Below are positions 1 through 9,900 of a DNA stretch of 64,000 nt, piece by piece (within the stretch, counting starts at the first letter, position 1; each line of letters opens with the position of its first letter). Position numbers and translations under genes: made by a program. The notes below the pieces were generated by a model, which had not been told where the DNA came from, ran no database searches, and worked only from the letters and a program-made list of their open reading frames with translations. Source of the DNA: Hysterium pulicare CBS 123377 (taxonomy: Eukaryota > Ascomycota > Dothideomycetes > Hysteriales > Hysteriaceae); contig AJFK01000541.1 in the NCBI GenBank assembly GCA_000467715.1, forward strand, positions 1 to 64,000, written 5' to 3'.

Positions 1-382
1 CCTCTGCGATTGCATGTTCTGCGAGTATTTTTTTAAAAGTGATTTGTGGATACTTCATAATAAACCCATCTCCCATAAGCCTCCGTTAATGAAGCTAAGA
101 ATGTGACCTTTCAACAATAATACTTAGAACTGGAACAGACTCTATGCGTGTACTTGCATTCGTTTTGTCATTAACCATCTAAAGGTAAGGATGAACATGA
201 GTTCTCTGCACGTCTGAACCTTTGAGTCGCGCGCACTCTACATTCACCCCAGTCTGTGACCGCCTTCTCGGTCAATCACAGATACTCTTTGAGTCCAGTT
301 AAGCAAAAAAATACACTCTGCTCCGGTAAACCTTCTTGTCGCAGCAAACCAACACAACCTTGAAACAACCTTTCGCTACCTG
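1..382. other. 5' flanking region
   Basis: No gene is visible here. The stretch is the upstream flank of the first coiled-coil gene. The last 60 bases are rich in CAACC/AACC and read like a fungal 5' leader. No clear TATA element was seen. Confidence 0.5.
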
Positions 383-1483
383 ATGAGGACTCTTATCAAA
401 ATCGGAGGAGCAGTCGCGGTGCTGCTTCTAGCCTTGCTCATCCTCCGTACCACCGACACCCTCGACCAAGAATTCCAAATCGATATCTTCAAAACCACCA
501 GCTCCATATCTTCGGAGTTGAAATGGTCGCTCATATTTCTTGGCGTCATCTGCTTTGAGCGTTTCGTACATATCTACGGACACGGAATTCGAATTTTCTT
601 CACGGACACTCTCATTGAAGCATTCATAAATCTCCTTCTCAGCCTCGGGCCGTCTTCCCGCTCGGATGTTAGCAGCTTCGAAGAACTGATCCAACATCTC
701 GAGGAAATCGAGGAGCAGATCGACGAAGAGCTGGAGTGGAGGCTTCGCCGGCTGTTTGATCACAAGAATGACCGGCATCAACAGAAAATGGTTGCAAAAT
801 TCGTGCAAATGAAGCGGGACGTGCAAAAGCATGTGAAAAGCTTCCAAGATTCCTTGAAAATTCAAGAGGAGATGCAACGCCAGAAACGAAAGACACTTGC
901 TATACAAGAGAACTCTGCGATCACCAAGGGCCTGCTGGAAATCGTAAAAACGGTAAATGGAGACCTTGTCAAACACCAGAAGACCCCTGAGACGGAGAGG
1001 TTCCCAGAAATTCCAACATCCAACGCAGCCTTCGCAGATGAGTTGCGTGCGAGCATAGAGGAGCTGGAGGAGCCGATCAAAGTCTTGGAAGAGGCAGAGG
1101 CGAAACTCATCACCATGATAAACGAGCTTCGCGCAACAATGAACGACAAAGCCGATGACAAAGACTTGTATAACTGCCAGGTCGAGCAATTGGGGGTCAT
1201 GGAAGAATCAAAGAACATGGCGCAAGCAAGGAAGAAAACTTATCTTGAGAGCCATACCTTCAGAATTCAGCTTCTGACGGAAAGGACCGCGAAGGATAAG
1301 ACGATTGCGGAGCTTAATGCGCAGATAGAAGAGTTAGAGGATGAGAACAGGCGCATGGAGGGTCGAGTGGAGGAAAAGGATGTGGAGCTTATAAAGAAGG
1401 AAGAGGATCAGTTTGCGAGATTGGCTAGGAAGAGAGATAAGAAGCTGGAGGAGGCTGAACGGATGTTTGAGGAGCTATGGTAG
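383..1483 (+). CDS. Membrane-anchored coiled-coil protein (366 aa)
   Basis: Single-exon gene of unknown function. The sequence shows an N-terminal hydrophobic segment (about residues 6-22), a second shorter one (about 48-58, SLIFLGVICF), and then an almost continuous charged, heptad-like region from about residue 95 to the end (EELIQHLEEIEEQIDEEL, ending EEAERMFEELW). This predicts a short membrane anchor with a long cytosolic coiled coil. It is the first of three neighbouring plus-strand genes of the same architecture (next at 2216 and 6952), about 730 bp upstream of the second. Clear pairwise homology between the three is not evident by eye beyond the architecture. The start is the first ATG of the open frame, preceded by CTACCTG. 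A long antisense frame is a by-product of codon bias. I recognise no named family. Confidence 0.75.
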   Translation: MRTLIKIGGAVAVLLLALLILRTTDTLDQEFQIDIFKTTSSISSELKWSLIFLGVICFERFVHIYGHGIRIFFTDTLIEAFINLLLSLGPSSRSDVSSFEELIQHLEEIEEQIDEELEWRLRRLFDHKNDRHQQKMVAKFVQMKRDVQKHVKSFQDSLKIQEEMQRQKRKTLAIQENSAITKGLLEIVKTVNGDLVKHQKTPETERFPEIPTSNAAFADELRASIEELEEPIKVLEEAEAKLITMINELRATMNDKADDKDLYNCQVEQLGVMEESKNMAQARKKTYLESHTFRIQLLTERTAKDKTIAELNAQIEELEDENRRMEGRVEEKDVELIKKEEDQFARLARKRDKKLEEAERMFEELW

Positions 1484-2215
1484 TGGGGCAAGGTTCAATA
1501 TTAGATAGTAGAGCTCTTTATCATAGGCTTTCTCTTCTCCGGTTTGTCTGGGTGTGTACGATTCCTCATTTAAACGAGCGATGGGGACTTTATCCCGCCA
1601 TCTCTTTCCAACTACTCCCTTGAAAACGTAGTGGAGGATTAAACCTCACACATCTTGAATTTCGAATGGAATGATGCTGCAGATACCACCATTTTCTATC
1701 ACGAAGCTAAGTCGCTTACTTCTAAGACATTGTTCCAAAATCCTCTACCATGTCTTTCTTTCATCTACAGTGCCATCCAATTCACAACACGAGACAATCC
1801 AACCATAGTTCTAGTCACATCCAGAATTCATTCTTTCTTCACAATGAGCTCTATAAAAATCGATGCTTTCTACTTTCACGAATTCCATCTTCAAATTTGT
1901 CGTCGTACAATTCATCACTTTCGCGTTCACGACCTATTGTCGGAATTTATATGGCCTAGCCCCCTCTTCTTCGTAGCTCCACAATACCTCTCGAACCTTT
2001 CAAGAGCCCTCGAGACTAAATTCACGACTGGTTTGCAGGACGTAAACGTACATTCACAGGCTTCTTCTATTCATTTGTCAATTCATCGCTGCCACTTTCA
2101 CAGCTTTTCAGCCCTTTTTGAACTGCCACTGCCCTTCTTCCTGTCCACTCTTGGAGCACTCTTAACATAGAGGCAATACACCACTCAGCTCTTCTCCGAA
2201 ACATCAAACACCAAC
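1484..2215. other. Intergenic, pyrimidine-rich leader
   Basis: The region between two coiled-coil genes is strongly C/T-rich on the plus strand from about 1740 onward, as in fungal promoters and 5' leaders. An open frame at 1655-2170 has composition like untranslated DNA and no recognisable domain, so it is not called. Confidence 0.5.
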
Positions 2216-5200
2216 ATGAATGCACTGTGGCATCAAATTGAACTCTTTCAACTGGCCTACCCCTATGGTCCAGCAATCATAGCAACAATACCGACTCTGA
2301 TCTTGGCATACAGAGTCGGCAAGAGAGACCTTCCCAAGGATGTGATTGGTAGTTTCTTAGCTTGGAAGAGTTTAGTTGGGAACGACGAGACGACGACTCC
2401 AGTCCCCGAGGTGGACCCGCCGACGGTCGTGCTCGAGGCCCCTGAAATCCCTGAGGTCCCTAAGTGGCCGGAGTTACTTCAGTTCCCTGAAATACCTGAG
2501 AGGTTTAGAGCTCCTAAGATCTCCGAAGTTCGGCCTCAGCCACTGCCGGAGAATATGTTTGTCACGTCCACGAACAATGTAGCTGACCTTCTGGAAACCT
2601 GCCAGGCCGCATCCCAGCCTACAATCGCCATCTCTCTCATCATACTCTTGACGACGTTCCCGGATCTCCTCCTTATGCTCATTCGCCAGCAATATCCAAA
2701 GTCTTTCTTGGGCAAATATGGACAATGGATCGCAAATGTCATACGCGCAGGGGTCATACTCTTCATTGCTACCAAAGACCCTTCGCTTACGAACATGGTC
2801 TGCTGGGCTATTACCACCCTCATGATGTTGATTTTCTGGCATTGGTTTCAAGGCAAGGGGGACATCGTGGAGGAGCAGGCGTTTGATGGCCAACCGCCTC
2901 CGAACCCACCTGTGGAATACCAACTCAAGTTAGCCTACGAAATAATTGAGGGACACGAGCTTATTGAGAAACGGCTTTTTAAGGAGCTATCAGAGGGCAA
3001 AGAAGAGCTTGGAATCGCGAACGGGATCATTCAAAGCCTCCAACAGCTTGGTACGGAGCAGCAGACCAAGCTGGAAACAGCCAACAAGGACCTTGAGCGA
3101 ACTCAAGAAGAACTTGAAGCCTCCATCGCGATCGTGTCCAATCTCCAACAGCAGGAGGAAGAGAAGGAAAGCGCTAAGGAAAAAGCGGAAAAGCAGCTCG
3201 TGACCTACAGGGCCGCTATAGATGCCCATTATGAGATTAAGTCTAAGAGGCTCGCCGAAACCGAAAAGAACCTCGAAGACGCTGAAACTACAATCGCTGC
3301 CCTGAGGAAGGACATCAAGGACCAGACTGATGAACTGAAGGAGATAAAAGAGAAGTCAGTCTCGAAGAAAATTCTTGCCGTTCAGGAAGCACGCATTGAG
3401 AAGCAAAAGCTTGAGATCGAAGACAAGGATGACCAGCTTCGCAATTTTAAGCTCGCAATCGAACGCAAGACTTCGGAGGTCGATTCTCTGCAGGGTAAAA
3501 TGAATGGTCAAGCAAAGGCTCTTACGGAATGTGAGAACAAGGCCATGGACAGCGAAAAGAAGATGGAAGAACTTGCTCGAGGCCATGAAACCGCCTTGAA
3601 GAATAAGGAGAACGAGATCGCTAGCCTGCGGGCCGTCCATCATAGGCTTGAGACCGCGGTGAGGAAGAAGGACGAGGAAATGGGTCAGAAAGATCTCGAG
3701 CACCAAGCCGCCGTCCAGAAGAAACAGCACAAGCTAAAAACTACGCGCAAGAAGATGTCATTAAAAGAAGCCATCGCCAACAGCCTAGAGAGAAAGCTTG
3801 GGGTGACTCGTCGCCAATATCAGAAAGACCTGGAAGAGAACCAAGCCGCTTTGGCAAGCAAGGATTCCCGGATTGGTGAGCTTCGCAGTTCAAACGCTGA
3901 GCTGAAGCAGTCTGTCGACTCCTTGACTAATGATCTAGAAGCCGCCTATGAGCAGTACGATGCTGATACTGGCCTGCACAATGCGCAAATTGAGAGGCTT
4001 GAGAACCGTCTGTGGTCCTCGAAGTATATGTTTAACAATATGCTTGTGGCCCTGAAAGATGAAGAGGAAGATCACGAAGCCACCAAGGCTGCGCGAAAGG
4101 CTGCCGAAGAAGAGGTCGCGAGGCTGCAAGAGACTCGGGGTACTTCCGCCGAAGGTACTACCGCTGAGGATGCTACCGCCGATGATGCTGGTGCCGCAGA
4201 TGCCGCCGAGCAGCTCCAAGCTATCAGCGAAGGTCTTCCGACGCTGAATAGTATCAATAAAGGGCGGTGGTCGACTATTGGCGGCGCTGTAACTCTCCAA
4301 CATATAACCCACATGGAAGAACGGAGGGCGCCGCATGTGAGATCGGTAGAAGACCGCGTGATACCCGAAGTACTGCCCGAGACAACAGTTTCTACCGACT
4401 TACATCGTAACACGGGCATCACACCTCGGAACCGGAATCCCGATTGCTTTAGATCGACCCCTCTCCGCGACAATCCCTTCGGACAACCCTATCAACCCGG
4501 GAATCCCTTCGAAGGTATCGACCTCCGCGACTTAGCCGGCAGAGTCGTGACTATCCGCGGCCAGGCTCCGGTTACTCCACTGACTCCTGAGATGAACGAT
4601 AGTGCCTCCGAATCGGGAGTATCGCTGATGAGTCAGAGTGTTCTGGAGACTGTGCGAACCTTTGGCGATAATGATGGCGAGTCCTCAACCTCCGTTACTA
4701 CCTCTGATTATTCTGGATCATCGGTCACGGAGCAAGTTGATGCTGATGAGGCAAGTTACAATGAGCCGGTTATTACTCCTCAGCACCCTCAAAGTAATTC
4801 AAGTTTCATGAGCAGGATTCCTACGCCACCGTCACGGCCTACTATGCCTTCGAGTCTGGCTTCGTCCGGGCTTCACGGATATAACGGATCAGCGCGGCGA
4901 AAGCGTACCGAGAAAGGTCGGGCTGCCGAGCTCAGTGCTGCTCGTAATAGCATACTGCCGTTCACTTTGCCTCAAAGCACTGCTGCTGGAATTCCTACTC
5001 CTTCGGCTAGTCCTCGTCATCCCCACCTCTCTCGCATCCCGGTCCTTCGAGGGGCTGTGAAATGGAACGAAGAGAGGAGGGAGGCGAAAAAGACCGAGAA
5101 AAAGAAGACCCCAGACACTCGTAAGGGGAGTGAAGCGGACGTCCAGGGAGAGGTCCAAACCACCAATGAGATCGAGCGGCAGAATCTTTTCCGGCGTGGT

Positions 5201-5326
5201 GCCCACAGCATCATGCATCCGTTCGAGCGCCAGCGGTCAAAGGGGCAGGAGAAGAAGACGAAGAGAAAGAGGTGGAAAAGGATGGCAGTGAGACTTAGAG
5301 ATCTTGTGAAACTTGATCTTGGGTGA
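2216..5326 (+). CDS. Multi-pass membrane protein with long coiled coil (1036 aa)
   Basis: Single-exon gene, function unknown. Order of parts: hydrophobic segment at about residues 18-33; a Pro/Glu-rich stretch at 63-112 (EAPEIPEVPKWPE, FPEIPE); hydrophobic segments at about 135-157, 173-187 and 192-211; a long charged coiled coil from about 236 to 645 with regular Leu heptads; an Ala/Thr/Asp-rich linker; a Ser/Pro/Thr-rich disordered region to about 980; and a very basic C-terminal tail (KGQEKKTKRKRWKRM). The start ATG is at 2216, just after ACACCAAC. The architecture resembles the neighbours at 383 and 6952 and the genes at 46711 and 50565: membrane part first, then coiled coil, then a disordered tail. 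Tethering or scaffolding is a guess from architecture only. Confidence 0.8.
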   Translation: MNALWHQIELFQLAYPYGPAIIATIPTLILAYRVGKRDLPKDVIGSFLAWKSLVGNDETTTPVPEVDPPTVVLEAPEIPEVPKWPELLQFPEIPERFRAPKISEVRPQPLPENMFVTSTNNVADLLETCQAASQPTIAISLIILLTTFPDLLLMLIRQQYPKSFLGKYGQWIANVIRAGVILFIATKDPSLTNMVCWAITTLMMLIFWHWFQGKGDIVEEQAFDGQPPPNPPVEYQLKLAYEIIEGHELIEKRLFKELSEGKEELGIANGIIQSLQQLGTEQQTKLETANKDLERTQEELEASIAIVSNLQQQEEEKESAKEKAEKQLVTYRAAIDAHYEIKSKRLAETEKNLEDAETTIAALRKDIKDQTDELKEIKEKSVSKKILAVQEARIEKQKLEIEDKDDQLRNFKLAIERKTSEVDSLQGKMNGQAKALTECENKAMDSEKKMEELARGHETALKNKENEIASLRAVHHRLETAVRKKDEEMGQKDLEHQAAVQKKQHKLKTTRKKMSLKEAIANSLERKLGVTRRQYQKDLEENQAALASKDSRIGELRSSNAELKQSVDSLTNDLEAAYEQYDADTGLHNAQIERLENRLWSSKYMFNNMLVALKDEEEDHEATKAARKAAEEEVARLQETRGTSAEGTTAEDATADDAGAADAAEQLQAISEGLPTLNSINKGRWSTIGGAVTLQHITHMEERRAPHVRSVEDRVIPEVLPETTVSTDLHRNTGITPRNRNPDCFRSTPLRDNPFGQPYQPGNPFEGIDLRDLAGRVVTIRGQAPVTPLTPEMNDSASESGVSLMSQSVLETVRTFGDNDGESSTSVTTSDYSGSSVTEQVDADEASYNEPVITPQHPQSNSSFMSRIPTPPSRPTMPSSLASSGLHGYNGSARRKRTEKGRAAELSAARNSILPFTLPQSTAAGIPTPSASPRHPHLSRIPVLRGAVKWNEERREAKKTEKKKTPDTRKGSEADVQGEVQTTNEIERQNLFRRGAHSIMHPFERQRSKGQEKKTKRKRWKRMAVRLRDLVKLDLG

Positions 5327-6951
5327 TATGAACTATGGGTACTGGATGTAGGTTTACTTTCCGGCTTCGCCTACCTTCCTTCAATATCGACTTCGGCTAA
5401 CATTCTTTACAGACCGGAGAACTTGTTACGGCTTGGGAGTTGGATCTTTCTTGACATTTTCTATTTCCTTTGTTTGATGCCTGCGAGAGTTTTTGATATT
5501 TTTGTCATTTAGTGCATTTGGATCTTGGAAAACCATTTTGGGGGGATGCCGCACTTTCAATTGGGATATTTAGTGTAGCATAGAGGAGGATGTATTATGG
5601 AATATCTTACAACTTTTTTTCCTGAAGCACTTTTCATAACTCTGCAATTATCTGCCGGTGTCGTTTTAACATGTGCAACTCCATCGTCATCCATAAATTT
5701 TTAGGTTATCGTGAAGTACTACTGGCGCTAAATTCCTGGGTAATTGAGGAGGTTTCTCGAAAATGCCTATGCGCAATAGTTAATTGTTGTTGTGAATGGA
5801 GATCCTTGTGTAACCACCCGCGCTGCTTCATATCAAAACCCCGACCGCGATCTTGATTTCCACACATGCCCATATCCGCCACCTATTCATCGCATGTTTT
5901 CAAGCTAACACCATGATCTTGATTGACGTTGAGCCCTTCGCCACGAGCCATTACTTCGACATATTAGATCTAACGCGCAGGCTTCTATGGCGCTCCTAAT
6001 ATGTCTCTGGATCAGATCAATCAGGCGCTGAATCGAAGATCTTCCTGATTGATAGGATGTGCTGCTTCATCGTAGTCACTGTCTAGACATTCCCATCGCA
6101 TTTCTCCTTCTAGATCTTCTCCTAAAGTTCGTGGAGAACATCAGAATTCGTGGTAAACGAGGCATCGAAGATCGGTCACGGTCGTTGGGCGTTTGTTGGC
6201 GGGGTTGGAATGCGTGACTAAGATAGAGTTTCGCGTTTGAATGCATATTTGTCCACTGTGTTCACATTGTTGTAAAGCATATAAATAGAGAACGTGTGTG
6301 GAGACAAAGGAGGGGACAAAGCGTTCCGGGCGGGCTGGTGAAAAATAGGCTGTAGCTGATTGGCTAGCCACAACCACGTAAAGCCTTGGCATCTTTGGCG
6401 ACATTCCAAATTTAACGTCCTCCTTTCATCTTTCACGACTCCCTCTCCGACATGATGCAACAGCTTTGCCTTCAAGACAATATTCGCAGCTCACCTGATA
6501 GTCACTCCGAAACGATCATCTCAGCTTTCACCGAATTCATCCCTGTCGTGTTGTCATCTCATCTGTTGCGACACTACCGCTCCTGGCTAGAGAAAATGAT
6601 TCCCCGGGCGCGTCTTACGAGTGAGGCACTCCGAGCGTTAATTATTCAAGGTAACTGTTTTGCGGAGCTTGTGGTATTTTCTTTGTATCTACCTGGCTGC
6701 TTTTAAGTTTCTTTCAACTGTCAATCCGTCAATCTATCCTTTGTTCGTTGCGTTATTCATTTAACAATGACATTGTGAAGTAACCATATGCATATATGCT
6801 CCAGATGAGACATTGTTCGATCGATCAAACATTGCACATTATCGCTTTACAACGACTGGTTGAATCATCACGCGTAAGAAAATCAAGACCTCAACATTGT
6901 TACTCACCACAACGTTCCAACTAGTCAAATCGACACACTTCCAAGGCCACA
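5327..6951. other. Intergenic region
   Basis: 1.6 kb between two coiled-coil genes with no supported gene. The first part looks like a 3' flank (T-rich). A TATA-like CATATAAATA lies at about 6279 and is followed at 6452-6706 by an 84-codon open frame with a GTAACT after codon 67 that might be a donor. Without a recognisable domain or downstream exon I do not call it. The last 100 bases are the leader of the gene at 6952. Confidence 0.4.
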
Positions 6952-9900
6952 ATGGCCGAACTGTTGCATCTCGCCCATGAATGGGCTCAATTGCATCCCA
7001 TCGAAGTGGTAGCCGCTGGTACGGTTCTCCTATTCTCGTCCAACGCTGGTGTTTATTTCTACCGACGACCTGAAATTGCAGCATTAGTCTGCCGAGGACT
7101 TGGGCTCTGCAGCATCCCTGACGTTACTTATCCTCCCTACATCCCCAGCGCTGAAAAGTTTACTCCCGCCCAACTTCCTTACTGCGCCCTGCCGCCGGAT
7201 AATAGTTTTGCGTTCGTTCGGTTCTGGCTCTACTGTCATATTATCGAACCCACGCTCAACCGGCTCAATGGAATCTACGGCTTCATCACGATTTGCCTCT
7301 TTCAGCTCTACACTTCCCTCGCTTCGTTTTCTTCTCGACTATCCTATGGTATCACTTGGCTCTCCATAGAGTCTAGTCGTACACTTTCATCCGTCTCGGA
7401 AAAAACGAGCATCTGTGCTCCCAGCTCGACTGCGTCTATCATTTCCCGTGGCCTCATCATTATACTAGTCACGTTGCTTCCGTGCCTTTTCATGGCAATC
7501 TGGCGTCGCTATGGCAATGATGGGCCAAATGTCATGACGATGGTCAGCATTTGGTCTTTGCTGGTCTCTCTAGCTGCATATGTTACGGTCTGGCGGAACC
7601 CTGGATGCGTAAGTATCCCAGATGCCTTTTTCATCATTTTCGTTGTCATTGCAGTTTTCCTTGCTGATTACTTCACCTCTAAAGAGATTGTTGATGATGC
7701 TTTCTCAATCATGGCCCGGGTGGCTTCTAGCGTTTTTGCTAGAATCCGTTTGACAAACCGACCAACGATTGAACCCCGCAACTTTTCGGTTCAGCCACTG
7801 CAACCCTCTGTTGACCTCCTAGCTTCGGAGACTATAACCATGGATGCCGCAACCCAGACGATTGAAGACACGTCGGAGAACGCGGTCGATTCCATCGATA
7901 AAAAAGCAAGCGACGAACTCCAGAGTCTTCGTGACCAAGTCTCCAGACTTGAGGGTCATTTGCAGCTAAAAGAAACCAAGGTCAATGAGCTTCAAGCAAA
8001 TACCAAGACACAGCAAAATATCATTGCGAAGAAGGAGCAGACTTTGGATGAGAACCGCGAGGAGATCGATAAGCTTACCTCCAAAAACGAAACTTTGGAA
8101 ACTACGGTTGCTGACTTGAAAACTACGGTTGCTGACCTAGAAACAGCTCGATCTGAGGATGGAGTGGTACGTACTGATCTGGCATCGAGCTTTAAGACTG
8201 CTGAAGAGAAGGCTCAAAAGACTATCACCGACCTCGCCGACGAGAAAGAGAAGACTGCGGATCTCGAGCAAAAGCTCAAATCTGCGAACTTAGAAGCCGA
8301 AGAGAAACGCGAGAACTATGTCAAAACACACGAGGAAAATGAAGAGTTTCGGAAACAAGACAAAGACCTTAAAGATAAACTAGATAAAGTCCGCAGCAAG
8401 CGTAACTCTATGAGGTCGGAAATCGCTACGTTGAAATTAGAACTTCAGGCTGCAGCAAACAAAACTCAGGAGGCCAATGCCGCTCCTGAAGGTATACGGA
8501 AAGAACTCGAATCTGCTAACAAACGAGTCGAAGAGGAGCATCAAAATTACCTCCAGTCAAATGAACAACTTGGGAACCTTCAAAATGCACTTAACAAGGA
8601 ACGCACGGAGCATGCCTCTGAGCTCACTGCGCTAAAGTCAAAGTTTCAGGCTGTCAAAAAAGAGGCTCGCGAGGCGGTTTGCTCCGCTTGTAGTGTTAAG
8701 CAAGAAAAGATTACTGCTCTCAATGATCAAGTCAGATCTACTAAAGGACAAATTGTGGAGTTAGACAAACAGCTTAGTGACTTCAAGAAAGAGCACACAA
8801 CTCTTAAAACTACACTTGGTAAGGAGCATACCGAGAAGGAAGACCAGGGTCGCGAGACGAACACGGCTTCAGAAACCAAGCAAACGAAGATTGACAATCT
8901 TATTGGGGATGTTTCATCTGCGAATGCAAAAGTTGAAGAAGAGCGCGGCCGCTACGCGGAATTGAACAAAGACTTTGGAGACCTTCAGAAACGGAAAACG
9001 GACCTAGAAAATACTCTTGGTAACGAGCGCACCGAGAAGGATTCTATTGCGCGGGAACTCGCTACCGTAAATTCAAAACTTGAGACCGCAGAAGAGAAAT
9101 TTCGGCAAACGATGACCGCATTAGAAGTTGAGCAAAAGAAGAATGAAGTTCTCGACGAACAACTCAAATCAGCGAACGTACAAGTCACCCTCGATCGCGA
9201 CAGGTTCGTCGAATTACGCACGTCCGTCAACAACCTCGAGACAGACAAAATGCGTCTCGATACCGAACTTCAGAAAGAGCGGAAGGAAAAGACTACCAAG
9301 GTCTCAGGTTTAGAAGGAGAGCTGACCCGTACAAGGACTTTACGCGACCAATTACAAACAGGTTTGGATACGGCCAACAATAAAATAAGCGCCTTCGAAA
9401 AAGCTGAAGTGTCATATAAAACTAAACTAACAGAGCTGGAAGACGCGAAAGCTTCTGTGGCATCAGCGAAGGATGCAGAGCTTGATCGGATGATAGCTTC
9501 ACGCGATGAGCACATAGCCAAGCGTGAGTTGGTGGATAAAGAGATTGAGAACCTGAAAGCCGCCAAGACCTCCTCCGAAGCTGACATGAAGAAACTGAAA
9601 CAAGCTCTCGATAGTGCTGATACTGATCTATTTGCGAAGAGCATGTCTGAGCAGTCTACCAAAGATAAGCTTGAAGCTGCTAAGAGCGAAATCAGAGTCA
9701 AGGATGCCAGAATTCAAGATCTCGACAAGGAAATCGACAGCGCTAAGGCCGCCATTACGACTCGAGAAGTTGCCCAGGAAACACTAGAAGCAGAGAATAC
9801 GTCTCTAAAGGATAAGCTTGATAAGACACGCAACTCCGAGCAATCTACCAAGGATCTACTTGAAGACGCTAAGCGCATAATCACGAATATGGAGACTATG

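Noticed and set aside
428-1189. 253-codon frame antisense to the first coiled-coil gene
   Set aside because: Leu/Phe-rich antisense of heptad codons; a normal shadow of GAG/AAG-rich coding DNA.
1655-2170. 171-codon open frame upstream of the 1036-aa gene
   Set aside because: Composition is that of a pyrimidine-rich leader; no domain, no good start context, and it abuts the next gene's leader.
6452-6706. 84-codon frame after a TATA-like element
   Set aside because: No domain, no downstream exon that fits the possible GTAACT donor.
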